Below, piece by piece: positions 1 to 9,247 of a DNA stretch of 64,000 nucleotides (position 1 is its first letter; the number at the start of each line of letters is the position of its first letter). A program made the translations under genes and the position numbers. This stretch comes from Auricularia sp. M13 (taxonomy: Eukaryota > Basidiomycota > Agaricomycetes > Auriculariales > Auriculariaceae). The DNA lies in the NCBI GenBank assembly GCA_037042915.1, contig CM073197.1:3720001-3784000 (forward strand). The letters run 5' to 3'. The notes beneath the pieces are model-generated. The model made no database searches, was not told where the DNA came from, and saw only the letters and a program-made list of their open reading frames with translations.

Positions 1-643
1 ATTGACCCCCGAGGACGCGCTTCTTGTTACGTTCATGCACAACCGGTTTCGGAAGGTCGTAACGATGCGTGCTATAATGCAGTTCGTCCTCTGAATCGAC
101 CTTTCTTCGGTCAATGACGACTTTGATAGTGCCAAGGTCGTCTTCTTTGCCACCAGGAGCACTGTATTTGGGGTCGTCTAAGCTGGGTAAGCCACTGTTG
201 CGGTGTTCCGGTGGCAGAGTGGTTACACACCTGTTACGTGAAGAGGTGCGAATTGAAAACGCGTGTATGTGATGGGGGTAGGTCTGAACCCAGCGTGCGT
301 GTGGTCTGTATCCTTTGGAACCCAACGTTTGACCACGGCCCCGTCTATGTGAATGACCTGGCTAGTTCGTGGACGACGTCCTTCTCGAACCTGTCGAACG
401 GCGATGCTGAATGGCTGCCGTATGCTTCATTGAGCGCGGGTCACAATAGAAACAAGAATAGTGTACAATACCTTTCCCACTTCGCTTGCAATCCAGCCGG
501 TAACGGTACGCTCATCCACATTGGGCAAGTAGGTTTCGAGTTCCTTGCCCTCGCAAACAATGGCGGCCTGGTAGCCTGAAGTGTAGATTAAACATCAGGT
601 CACGGATATTTCATGACTCTGGTGTACCGTGCAGTTCGAGCAT
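1..643 (-). CDS. DUF7918-like protein, 5' part (runs off left edge)
   Basis: Spliced model read from the minus strand: exons 643-628 (16 bp), 575-472, 390-231 and 177 to beyond base 1, with GT..AG introns of 52, 81 and 53 bp and a frame that stays open. The first 40 residues start MLELHGYQAAIVCEGKEL and run to WIASEVGK. Later blocks include HIDGAVVKRWV, a THAGFRPTPIT stretch and KEDDLGTIKVVIDR. This order (short beta-rich start, V-x-I-D-G block, then a G-T-I-K-V strand) is the pattern I know from the basidiomycete DUF7918 family, whose function is unknown. No signal peptide is seen. The C-terminal half lies outside the window. The very short first exon rests only on the frame and on the family-like start, so the ATG is less certain than the rest. 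Family assignment is from memory of the family pattern. Confidence 0.7.
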
Positions 644-952
644 GCACGCAACGTCGCACTTGTACGTAGACAACGGTGGTGAAAGGTGAAAGACAGCTTG
701 GAAGCGCCGGCTCGGAGAATCTCCGCGATAACGGGTTTAACGCTACCAAGAGCTAGGCGCCTTTTGTAAGACAAAAATCGTCTCAGTTTTGGCCAACGAA
801 CGGCATGGCACCCAACCCTAGAGTTCTGATGTCTTGGCCATTGTGTTTTAGGTGATGCGTCGCATTAAGTTGAGTAACCAAGGTCTGTAATACATGGACA
901 ATTTCAGTGAGCACTTCAATCTGACTTCAATCGTTCGTAGCAAAGGAACCAA
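644..952. other. Intergenic, nothing recognised
   Basis: Upstream of the DUF7918-like gene (its promoter side) and downstream of the F-box-like gene. No coding signal, repeat or RNA gene is visible. Confidence 0.5.
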
Positions 953-1960
953 TCAGTCACTCGAATTTAGGGGGCTCCAGATGGGCTCGTCGTGTGCCCA
1001 AAGACTTTCCTGCCGCGAAATATGACGCTGCCAGGCCTCCACGGCGCATTTAATGCCGAGCGGGTCGCGGCCCACGACGACGTTTCGAACACGGCGCAGG
1101 AAAAGTCGCTGGTCCCGCCACGTGGCCAAATTCATAAAATCATTGCGCCGCGGCATGCGCGGGCTACTTGAGGACGATACCAGCGGCGCGGGGATGCGGC
1201 ACGTCATCGCCTCAAGCGCGGGCAAGTGCAAGTGCCACCCGGCCATGGCGTTGTAGCTGGAGATGTAAACGCCGTAGGACCCCCAATAGGCCGGCTCGTC
1301 GTAGCTGAATTGCGTGACGTGCGCGAACGGGTTTTCCTCCCCAGTTCGGTCGCGGTCTTCGTTGTAGAAGACGTCGAGACCTGTGAGTGCCGCCGAACTC
1401 GCCATGTGGAGATGCGTGAGGCGCAGAGGCCGCCGAAGGGCCAGGCGCTGGAAGTACGCGTCGAAGCCGCCGTTTCCAAAGCCGAGGCGCGACTCTTTGT
1501 CCAGCACGGGCTCCCAGAAGACCGCGAGCGGGCAAAGAATCGAGACGTGTGTCAGCGATTTTAAGTCGGCATCGCTCTTGCGCACGATGATCTCGCAGAG
1601 GATGTCCAGCGGGGCCTGGATGGCCCACATCATAGAACCCGAAGCGCAGAATTTCACGAGAGAAACCAGAGCGGCCACGAGCGCCGGGTAGTAATCCCAG
1701 CTCAATGCCCTGCCGAGGTTGATTGATATATCCTGGACATATTTCGCTGCTGGAGTAGGTGCATTCCTGAATGCAAGCACTTTGTGTTCAGAATCTAGGG
1801 CGATAGAGCGGTACAGATGCAATAGAGCGATGGAATTGAAACTGCGGGATGCGCGTGCAGTCCTGGCAAGTGTTGGTCCGTCGTCGTGCGCATGTAGTAG
1901 AATGAGGTCCACGAGTTCAATTGGCAGAGGAGGTACAGTGCGAATGCCTGGGATGTTCAT
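953..1960 (-). CDS. F-box-like domain protein, 335 aa
   Basis: Single open exon with ATG at 1960 and stop at 953. Residues about 9-50 (PPLPIELVDLILLHAHDD, then RTARASRSFNSIALLHLYRS) match the start of basidiomycete F-box-like proteins: P-x-E-L/I-hydrophobic segment, a conserved C/S-x-x-F block and a LLY-x-x-I segment. F-box proteins usually link substrates to SCF ubiquitin ligases through Skp1. The rest (about 280 residues) is a leucine-rich but non-repetitive region typical of the large, fast-evolving family of such proteins in mushroom-forming fungi. No signal peptide or membrane segment is seen. The target is unknown. The intronless structure agrees with many family members. It could be a recent, unexpressed paralogue, since copy number in these fungi is high. 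Confidence 0.7.
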   Translation of the reverse strand: MNIPGIRTVPPLPIELVDLILLHAHDDGPTLARTARASRSFNSIALLHLYRSIALDSEHKVLAFRNAPTPAAKYVQDISINLGRALSWDYYPALVAALVSLVKFCASGSMMWAIQAPLDILCEIIVRKSDADLKSLTHVSILCPLAVFWEPVLDKESRLGFGNGGFDAYFQRLALRRPLRLTHLHMASSAALTGLDVFYNEDRDRTGEENPFAHVTQFSYDEPAYWGSYGVYISSYNAMAGWHLHLPALEAMTCRIPAPLVSSSSSPRMPRRNDFMNLATWRDQRLFLRRVRNVVVGRDPLGIKCAVEAWQRHISRQESLWAHDEPIWSPLNSSD

Positions 1961-2081
1961 TTGCAGGCCAAGTAGCAGTTCGGCACATCACGCAGCGCTG
2001 CTTATCCAGGCGCGATTCTAAACTCCGCTCCAACTTGCAGGGCGTCAAATCGTGCCAACTCCGGAGAACGTATGAGTTGCA

Positions 2082-2118
2082 GACAAAACCAACCAACCAA
2101 ACCAACCAAGCCAACCAA
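2082..2118. repeat. CCAACCAA-rich inverted repeat, left copy
   Basis: 37 bp built from CCAAC/CCAAAC steps, starting GACAAAACCAACC. It matches the reverse complement of 4384-4420 at 35 of 37 positions. Confidence 0.8.
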
Positions 2119-2119
2119 T

Positions 2120-3032
2120 TGGGGTCCGGCAACGTCAGTCAGGACTTATCCCATCACGGCAAACTCCGTATGGGCCGCTTTGTCGGATTTCAGGATATCC
2201 TCGTCCGCTCCTAGGACCCCCTCATTTAGGGGCTATAAAATAGCTTTTATTACTCTTTCAACAACTTGTTGTGAGCAGAATTCTGATGCACATGCTGGAA
2301 AGGCCGGGAAGGGTGCCAAACTGCCTGAGTTACAAGTTGAGGGCAGGAGATCAAAATTCTGCTCACAACGTTTTGTAGGGAAGGTTTGAAAACGTACAAA
2401 TGCTAAGGCACGGAATTTTCATAGCGGCCGTTATAGACATCGTGTATGACCTAGTTTCGGGCGGTTTCCGCGCCGTTTGGCTGTGTTACGTAAGCCAACA
2501 ATTGCCACTTGCGTCCGATTTTGTGTTATTCGTTGCCTACCGAGCAGTTCCTCGCCTTTAAAGCACATTTATCAAGTTTTACATTGGTCTTAATTGTAAT
2601 GACGCAGTTTTGTCACTTTGGGAAAGCTTGAAAAACTCATAACCTTTTCCCATGTTGGTCCAGTTCTGCATGCATTTCCCATCGCAAATATGTCCTGTAA
2701 TGACACACCAAGAGCTCCCAAAGATGCATGAATAGCTTTACTCATAATCTACCATACTTCTGAGGCTGTCCCAGGACGAGAGACGGCAAAGGATCTCATA
2801 GATCTCCCTGAGGATAACTACATGGAGCTTGCCGACATTATTGCCGTCTTCATACATTCTCTCTCCTCTTGTAGCTTCAGAAACCAGTTCATATTGAGCT
2901 TAGGCAGTATTTAAAATAGATAAATAGCTCTACATAATGTTGAACCTCGTGCTGGGAGGACGGTTACACCGGATGGTGCAAAATCGGCTTACATAAGCCG
3001 GCCGCTGAGCTGGCTGACGTTGCCGGACCCCA
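2120..3032. mobile_element. Possible non-autonomous element with 19-bp terminal inverted repeats
   Basis: The left end TGGGGTCCGGCAACGTCAG (2120-2138) is the perfect reverse complement of 3014-3032. The 0.9-kb interior has no convincing coding sequence and is AT-richer than the neighbouring genes. Both flanks are CCAAC-rich, so a target duplication cannot be read with confidence. A MITE-like or deleted DNA transposon fits. A chance pair of ancient repeats is possible. Confidence 0.4.
2265..2370. repeat. Hairpin-forming inverted repeat
   Basis: The arm TGTTGTGAGCAGAATTCTGA (ending at 2286) and the reverse complement of 2351-2370 match at 18 of 20 positions, with about 64 bases between them. 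It lies inside the 2120-3032 candidate element. Confidence 0.7.
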
Positions 3033-3197
3033 CAACCAACCAAGGTCGGATCATACGGATCAAAGCAACCGACCGTTCGGCCGAGCTGCCGACGCTCCGT
3101 GTCGCTGACCGCTGTCGTCGCCTGCCGGAAATTTGCGGCAGCCTTGCTTTGCCCCACATTTTTCGTCGTCGTCGCTGTCGTGTCCACCGCTGCCCTT

Positions 3198-3223
3198 GCC
3201 GCCGCCGCCGCCGCCGCCGCCGC
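3198..3223. repeat. GCC trinucleotide microsatellite
   Basis: About eight GCC units in a row, in non-coding DNA. Confidence 0.9.
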
Positions 3224-4383
3224 AACACTACCGGCGCCCGCGTTTGCGCAGCCATGCATAGCACGGTCCTTCCTGCCCTGGCTGGCCGGCTGAGTGCCCC
3301 GACCTCGCCGTCCGCCAGCAGCTGGCAGCTTGGCCTGCCGCATTGCTGCAGCCCGCCGTGCGCGTGGTGCGGCCCCTCCCCCTTCATCTTTCTGGTCATC
3401 TGTGACCGTCGCTCTGCCCCTTCCCCCGCTTTTTTTTTTTCAGTCGCGTTTGACCTCGCCTGTGCGCACGGCCATAGATCCGCATCGTCCAACTCCCCAC
3501 ATGCCCCCAACCATGCCCAGCCCATAATCAACTATTGCACTGTGTTTCCCTTTGCTACTTATATTTGCAATACTAGCATCCAACCTTTTAACTTCGCTGT
3601 CACTGACGCGCTGGTGAATCTCGGGCTTGCTTTATCCTACAGGCCAGCCGACCTGCAGCTGCCCCAACACGCTCGAGTTTCCGCATATTCCTCGACGCCC
3701 AGTGACACTCGCGACCGAGTCGCCTCTCTCATATCAGCAGAACAGCGGCTGGCGCGTCGGCAGTCGTTCTTGGGCGCCTTGCAATCTACATGCGGGATGA
3801 TGCCGTTGTCAGCCCAATGTTGTCAATCGAGCGCAGTGAAGGACGTGGTATGGAATGGCCTCAGGCTATGCATGACTCAGATCATGTTCGTCTTGCGCGT
3901 CACCGCTCCGTGGCAAGTCGTTTTGTAGTTGTTGAGCATTGAGCTGGTCATTGCTCCCCGCCGCCACCAACATGCATTTATCATCCATGTGCCTATATTC
4001 CTGCTCTAGAGCTACTTTCCACTTTCATATACCCCAACTGCATTGAACACCTGCATTTGGGACTGTTACGGTTACCAGCTTCCAGCAGATCGTCGAGATT
4101 TATTTAGTGACCTTCGACAAATATCTATGTGTAGCAAGGTTCTCTTATTAACTCAAGCCCTTTCCAAGCAGGTGGTGAAATCTTTGATTTACACCCTCGA
4201 CTTGACTGTTGAGCTCAGCTGCATGTCCCCGAATGCTCGGTGCAGCTTCCGTTTTGCCTCCGCGAGAGTCCGTACTCTCAACAATACGCATAGGACAAGT
4301 CCCTTGACTCTGGAAGGGGCACATGATAACATCTAAAGACCGAAGCCTGTGAGACCGAGATATTTCTCCACAATATTTGGTTG

Positions 4384-4420
4384 TTGGTTAGCTTGGTTGG
4401 TTTGGTTGGTCGGTTTTGTC
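4384..4420. repeat. CCAACCAA-rich inverted repeat, right copy
   Basis: Inverted partner of 2082-2118, ending GGTCGGTTTTGTC on the plus strand. A short GAGTTGCA motif lies on the outer side of both copies, with different spacing. Confidence 0.8.
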
Positions 4421-5003
4421 CGGAAGTCCGACGTTGTGCAACTCCGACCGGATGTGCTTTTCTTTCCCCGTCCATCTTCGATCTTCACCTGGTTCTTGTG
4501 GCCCCTGGCTTGAAAGGCTTGGCATCTCCAATCGATTAGATTGCTTATTGTCTCCCTATGAACTGTGTTCACCACTAGGATCTTTCTTGGCAGTGTCCAA
4601 CGACGACTGTCGGTGTGGATACATGCATATGCTCAAATTCCTCGTTCTTGTGCCGTACTCCGTCCCGGCGATATGTACTGTGCACCTCTTCAGGTCACGA
4701 TGGCTTGACTCTATCAAAAACCTGGTGATCCGTGACAAACGTTGGGCTCGGCGAACAGCTGCAGGCAAACCTGGTAGTCTGCCCAGTCTCCCCTACATGT
4801 GTCACGAAAACCGAAGCTACAGTCCGTACCAGCTAACCACGTCTTGTTGTATGGAATTATCTCGACTTGAAGACTTGAAAGCTCTCGAATAACGGAGCCT
4901 TCAGCGCTGTGCTTGCTGTGCCATCGTGACGGCCAACTGCATCTGACTGGAAAGCACAGCAATGGCGACAACATGGCTGATCCCTTGGTACTTCCACGCA
5001 GCA

Positions 5004-5010
5004 TATATAA
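5004..5010 (+). promoter_or_regulatory. TATA box of the 5163-5770 gene
   Basis: TATATAA about 153 bases before the chosen ATG, followed by a pyrimidine-rich stretch at 5045-5100, the usual fungal leader arrangement. Confidence 0.5.
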
Positions 5011-5162
5011 ATCCCTGCCATGCAAAGTGGGGCACCCACGATTTTCCTCTTTCACTTTCGCCTTCGTCCCTGACACTTTTCTTCTTTTCTTTCGCCTTCG
5101 CCGCTCAAAGTGCGCTGCTCTCTAATTACGCCCACTGCGGTGGCATGCTCACCGTTCCCCAG

Positions 5163-5770
5163 ATGCACTTCAACACCCTCGCTGCCTTTGCCCTTGCCGC
5201 TGCCGCTGCCGTCAGCGCTGCGCCCATGAAGCGTCAGGATATTCAGCTTCCGGTACGCCCTGGCATCCACCTGAGTGTTCATCCGCATTGACATGCCGGC
5301 AGACGACCGCCAGCATCTGGCTGGAGCGCTCTGAAGAGCTGGCGAAGCAGTCGGCGCCGGAAGCGACGGGCGCGTACCTGATGAAGGACGGTCTGCTCTT
5401 CCAGTACTCCTCCGCGCCATCCGTGGACGAGTCCGAAGGCGCAGAGCTGCCCGCGGCCGAGGCGTACACCATCATCCCGCTCGGCGGCCCCGCGCCGGAC
5501 GACCAGGTCGTGCGCGTCCAGTACAACGGCCACACGTGCCGCAAGCGCGGTGGGATGTATCTCGACTGCCTCGACCTCGACGGCACGCTGCCCGAGTTCC
5601 TGCTGCGCGCTAAGTACCGCGCGGAGCAGGGCAAGTGGCAGCTGCTCGGCGGCGAGCGCTCCTTCTCCACCCTCCCGACGCAGGACGCGAATGTCATGCA
5701 GGTCGCCTCGAAGCCCGAGCACGTCAGCGGCTGGACGATGTGGCTCGAGGAGGCGGGAAAGACCCTGTAA
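5163..5770 (+). CDS. Small secreted protein of unknown function, 185 aa
   Basis: Two exons, 5163-5252 and 5303-5770, with a 50-bp GT..AG intron in phase 0. The N-terminus (MHFNTLAAFALAAAAAVSAA) is a clear signal peptide, followed by a KR site (PMKRQD) that could be cut by a Kex2-type protease. An upstream in-frame ATG at 5145 would add six residues (MLTVPQ). I prefer 5163 because it gives a compact signal peptide. The mature part is about 160 residues and acidic, with two cysteines (in HTCRKR and LDCLDLD) that could form one disulfide, and tryptophans near both ends. I do not recognise a family. Size, signal peptide and TATA box fit a secreted, regulated product such as a small secreted protein of wood-decay fungi, but the role is unknown. 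Confidence 0.7.
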
Positions 5771-5906
5771 ACTTGGGTTTTATCCGTTCAGTGCGGATTG
5801 CGAGCTCGTTGGCGTAGGACAACGCTGTTCAGACCGTGTAACTCGTTGCTCCACTTTTTATCAATTTTATTTATTTGGTCATTATCGCTCGCTCCTTGCG
5901 TTTGTG

Positions 5907-6936
5907 CTAAGCGTTGGACGTGCAGGGACCCGGAGGCACAAGCGTCACTGTCTTGAAGTAACATGTCGTCGCGTTCACCATGGAGAGGCCGGACGGGATC
6001 GCAACACCATTCCCGTCGTTCTTGACATTCTGCGACGCCTGGCACGCAGCTTGCACTCCAGTGGAAGTCTTCGCCGTGAGGTAGACGTCCGAGAACGTGA
6101 TGTCGTATGCCCACTGGTCGGACTGCGAGCCGTAAAGCCTGGAGAGTATGAAGATCAGCAATTCGCGCGTCTAACCGCGAGTCTGCCACACGCACTCGGA
6201 TTCACACAGGAAGAACTGCGCGTTGGAGTCGCCCGCCGCGTTCGTCGCAAAACCCAGCTCTGGGAACTCATTAAATACGGTTCATTGCGGTGTCAGTAGC
6301 TACGTACTGCTCGCGGCCTCGTTCTGCTGGATCGACAGGCCAGCGGCCTTACCGGACGAGACGCGCGCCGTCTGCGTCCAGTTACCGCTCGCGTATTTGG
6401 CGGTGCTGACGACTTTGTCGCCCTCTCCCAGCCAGATACCATTGCTCTCGGCGACCTGCCCGGCGTTTCCAACCATCCAGAGCTGACAAGCCGGTGAGTT
6501 CTGCGCAACGTGTTAGAAGATCGTTACTACATACTGCAATGGCCCAGATGGTGCCGAAACTTGGGTTCGGGTTCACGTAGGACGGCGCGCTGGAGCGGTA
6601 CTGCAGCACGGGTTGTACGACGCCCGGCCTGCCCTGTGCCCATCCCGGTTCGACGCCGCACTATGTGGTCGGAAGGTCAGGTGACGCAGCAAGGTGGTGT
6701 GGCTTGCATACCCAGAAGTACTACAGGCTTATGAGGACGAGTCAAGGTGAGGTGAAGCATACTAGACATACCCAAGGCCCCGTCGTCACCGACGCGGGCG
6801 GCTGCGCGGGGACAGTCAGCGTGTATTGGATGTCCATCCACACGTTGCCGTTCGTCGAGCTCAGGTCCACGCCCCACGAAATGGCGCTGGCGGCTCGAGC
6901 AAAGACCAACAGCGAGCTGAGCGCGGCGGCAAGCAT
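5907..6936 (-). CDS. Secreted protein of unknown family, 262 aa, six exons
   Basis: Exons 6936-6772, 6720-6712 (9 bp), 6660-6535, 6500-6308, 6259-6196 and 6138-5907 give an open frame of 262 codons. All introns are GT..AG and 34-56 bp long. A signal peptide ends near residue 18 (LLVFARAASA). The body alternates short hydrophobic strands with Trp/Gly-rich turns (SWGVDLSS, PVLQYRSS, GTIWAIA, WMVGNAG, GLSIQQNEAA, WAYDITFSDVYL). This looks like a secreted beta-sandwich of the sort found in basidiomycete lectin-like or peptidase-like proteins, but I cannot name the family. The 9-bp exon encodes YFW in a likely conserved YFWCGVEPG block. If it were skipped the frame would still be open. The 34-base intron at 6501-6534 is unusually short. 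The gene shares a 495-bp divergent promoter region with the CVNH lectin gene. Confidence 0.7.
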
Positions 6937-7431
6937 CGTGACGGTGAAGGCGCGACCCTCATCCCTCCAGCGAAGCAGGGCGTCCCATTCTTATCCTGTC
7001 TCCGGTGAGCAAGCTGCGTATGCACGCCGATCAGCTGACGAGACCGCGCCGGATGTGAATCCCAAGCACGTGCAGGATTCGGACATGTTACGCGCGCGCC
7101 TGCTGTGGCTGAATGCCCGCGCCTGTACGAATGGAGTAGGAGGATAGGGCGCGCAGTGCGTCAGCTCGGAAATATGGCCAACAACGTGACTGCGAGTGCG
7201 GTCGTTCAGGAGGAGCGTCCTAGGAGTTATCCCTTATCGAGGACGCCTGTAAGCCCTCGCTTCGATTCGAGAGGTTTGGCTGATAGCCGTGCTGAGCAAG
7301 ATGACAGGGACCATATGGAAGTGGCATTCGGAAGCGCACGTGCAGATGCGTGGGCGCGCGAAGGCGTATACATAGCAGGCTGGCCAGCAAAGCACCGGTT
7401 GCTTGCTTGCGGCCCCCGCGCGAGAGTCGAC
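6937..7431. promoter_or_regulatory. Divergent intergenic region between two secreted-protein genes
   Basis: 495 bases between the start codons of the 5907-6936 gene (minus) and the CVNH gene (plus). It must hold both promoters. No clear TATA box was picked out. Both products carry signal peptides, so shared control is possible (inference). Confidence 0.45.
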
Positions 7432-7894
7432 ATGCGCTTTGCTGGTGTCAGTGTCCTCGTAGCCCTCGTCGCTGGCGCCGCGGCGCAGAACTTCCAGGCG
7501 TCGTGCTCGTCCTGGTCGCTGTCCAGAGACTCGCACTACCTGATAGGCAAGTGCAGCGCGGTGGACGGCTCGAAGCACGACGCAGCGTTGGACCTCAACT
7601 CCTGCATTGGAAACAGCGAGGGCACTCTCGGGCCAGGGTGAGATGGCTACCGGTGGTTGGTAGCACCGGGTCTGACGGCCCTATCATAGAACAGGCTTCA
7701 GCTTCTCTTGCAGAAACTGCGCAGTTGGCTGCGGTGCGACGACGCTCTCCTGCGCGTGCTCGACGAGTGCTGGCGCCCAAGTTAATACGACGCTGAACCT
7801 GGGTGAGTTGTTTCCAAGAGGCTGGCCAGTCCACGGCTGACATTCCCCAGCGACAAAGGTCGGAAACAGCAATGGCGCCCTGGTTTGCGTTTGA
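7432..7894 (+). CDS. Secreted cyanovirin-N homology (CVNH) lectin-like protein, 116 aa
   Basis: Exons 7432-7637, 7702-7802 and 7851-7894, with introns of 64 and 48 bp, sum to 117 codons. A signal peptide covers about residues 1-19 (ending AGAAAQ). The mature part is one CVNH domain of two sequence repeats. Repeat 1 has NFQASCSSWSLS, then YLIGKCSAVDGS and DLNSCIGNSEGTL. Repeat 2 has FSCRNC, TLSCACST and TTLNL..KVGNSNGALVCV. The L/T-N-L-x(3)-I/V-G-N-x-x-G-x-L signature in each half is typical of CVNH. Family members bind high-mannose or related glycans. In fungi they occur as single secreted domains or fused to LysM. The many cysteines suggest disulfides. The exon 2 acceptor was chosen at 7701 because an acceptor seven bases upstream breaks the frame. 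Glycan specificity cannot be read from the sequence. Confidence 0.85.
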
Positions 7895-8552
7895 TGTACA
7901 AGTGCCCATCGAGTATTTCGAGAGTGCAGGCCCAGGCAATGATGATTACGCTTCCACCAGTTTTTTTGGGGGCTGCGTTGCGCTTCCATGCGCCTCGAGC
8001 GCTTCACTGAACTTTAGAACGGGTGCAAAAACAGACAAGGACGTGCACCACAGTATCCTGCATTCCTTGATGTCAAGGTTAATCCTGGCCGCCGATCCCG
8101 AAAAATCCCGAACGCCTTGAAATATGCCAAACAATGAAACAACGGGGCTCCAGAGCGTACTGGGTCGAATTGGCTGGACACCGCGTAATCCGGGATAACA
8201 CCGTTAAGCTGTAGAGCGACCGGTATGCTCCTCAAGAGTGCGGACTTGCATCTCCACGGACCAGCGGAGGTGGATGGAGGTCAACAGACGGCATGCGATC
8301 CGCCGCTCCGATCCGACACGAGCTCAAGTACAACAAAGAACACAAAGGGAATATCGCCTAGCAACGCGTCTTGTCTGCTACTCCCCCGCATCGTGAGGTT
8401 TCGGAGTGCCACGAGCCCACGAGCTTCTTCTGTGGGCTCTTGCTTCAATACGCAACGGCGATAACCTCCGAGCCATCATCAGTATAAAGCCGGAGTGTCA
8501 GATGAGATACTCCGCCAGGCCGCTTTCTCTCCTCGACCACAACACTCGCGCC
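7895..8552. other. Intergenic
   Basis: Downstream of the CVNH gene and upstream of the 8553 gene. Apart from a TATA-like box at 8483-8488, no coding or repeat signal is evident. Confidence 0.5.
8483..8488 (+). promoter_or_regulatory. TATA box of the 8553-9247 gene
   Basis: TATAAA 70 bases before the ATG, followed by a pyrimidine-rich leader (CGCTTTCTCTCCTCGACC). Confidence 0.5.
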
Positions 8553-9247
8553 ATGTTCCCGCAGTTCCCCTCCCAGCTGTCCACCATCGATTCTCCCGTC
8601 GCGCGGCTGCACTTACTGAATCGCCTCCACTGGCTGTTCTACGAGCAGGTCCGGCTTTCTAACCTCATGTGGCACCTGCTCAAGCTCATACCACGCAGAC
8701 CCAGACCGAGCAGATCCCCTTCGTGTTTAACGGGGAGGCTACCTCTCAGGAAGCCGAATTCGAGCACGAATGGGCCTCGCCTGCTGCCCTAGCCGACGTA
8801 CGCAGTCGTTAGCCACCGTTCATGTGCACAACACTCATCATGCTCCGATAGCGCGCAGAGTTCGCCAGATGGGCCGAGGAGGACGAGATCGTCGTTCCTC
8901 CTCGGGGTTACACCCCTCCGCCCACCGTCGGCGTTATAGGAAGCAAGCCGACCCGCCCTTCGACCCCCGAGGTCAACTCCAAGACCAAGCTCGATGCACA
9001 GCGCCAGAATCTACTCGAACTACTGCTCTATGGCCCCAGTGCAGCTGCCTCCGTGGCGACTTCCACTTCGAGCCACACTCGTAGCTCCAACCCGTCCGTT
9101 GCGACCTCATTCCTCAACACACCGGTGCACAATAGCCCAGGAAAGGCGAAGAACCCCCCTCTCAAGGGCGATGACAACGCTGAAATCTTCAAGAAGCTCG
9201 AGGATTTCCTCGATACCATCGTCGCGGACGATGTGGACGTTGTTTAG
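8553..9247 (+). CDS. Hypothetical protein, 193 aa, three exons
   Basis: Exons 8553-8648, 8699-8797 and 8861-9247, with phase-0 GT..AG introns of 50 and 63 bp. There is no signal peptide and no membrane segment. The N-terminal third may be helical (RLHLLNRLHWLFYEQ). The middle has an acidic-aromatic segment (FARWAEEDEIVVPPRGYTPP). After a Ser/Thr-rich spacer comes an acidic C-terminus (DNAEIFKKLEDFLDTIV, then DDVDVV) that could form an amphipathic helix. I do not recognise a family. The pattern of short ordered ends joined by a Ser/Thr-rich linker resembles adaptor or regulatory proteins, but that is only a structural impression. Codon use and splice structure look like a real gene. Confidence 0.6.

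Larger units (their letters stand above)
1961..5162. other. Gene-poor region with inverted repeats
   Basis: 3.2 kb without a gene model that I trust. It holds an inverted pair of CCAACCAA-rich repeats (2082-2118 and 4384-4420), a 19-bp inverted pair (2120-2138 and 3014-3032), a hairpin (2265-2286 with 2351-2370) and a GCC microsatellite (3198-3223). Open frames at 3020-3928 run through the GCC tract and look accidental. The last 160 bases before 5163 carry a TATA box and a pyrimidine-rich leader. Confidence 0.5.

Noticed and set aside
3020-3928. A 302-codon plus-strand open frame
   Set aside because: It crosses the GCC microsatellite, shows no domain and its codon pattern matches no gene in the window. 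The antisense frames here are equally long, as expected from GC bias.
4556-4768. Peptide GTEYGTRTRNLSIC on the minus strand, reminiscent of peptides read from tRNA genes
   Set aside because: No acceptor stem, D-arm or TpsiC arm can be drawn around it, so no tRNA is called.
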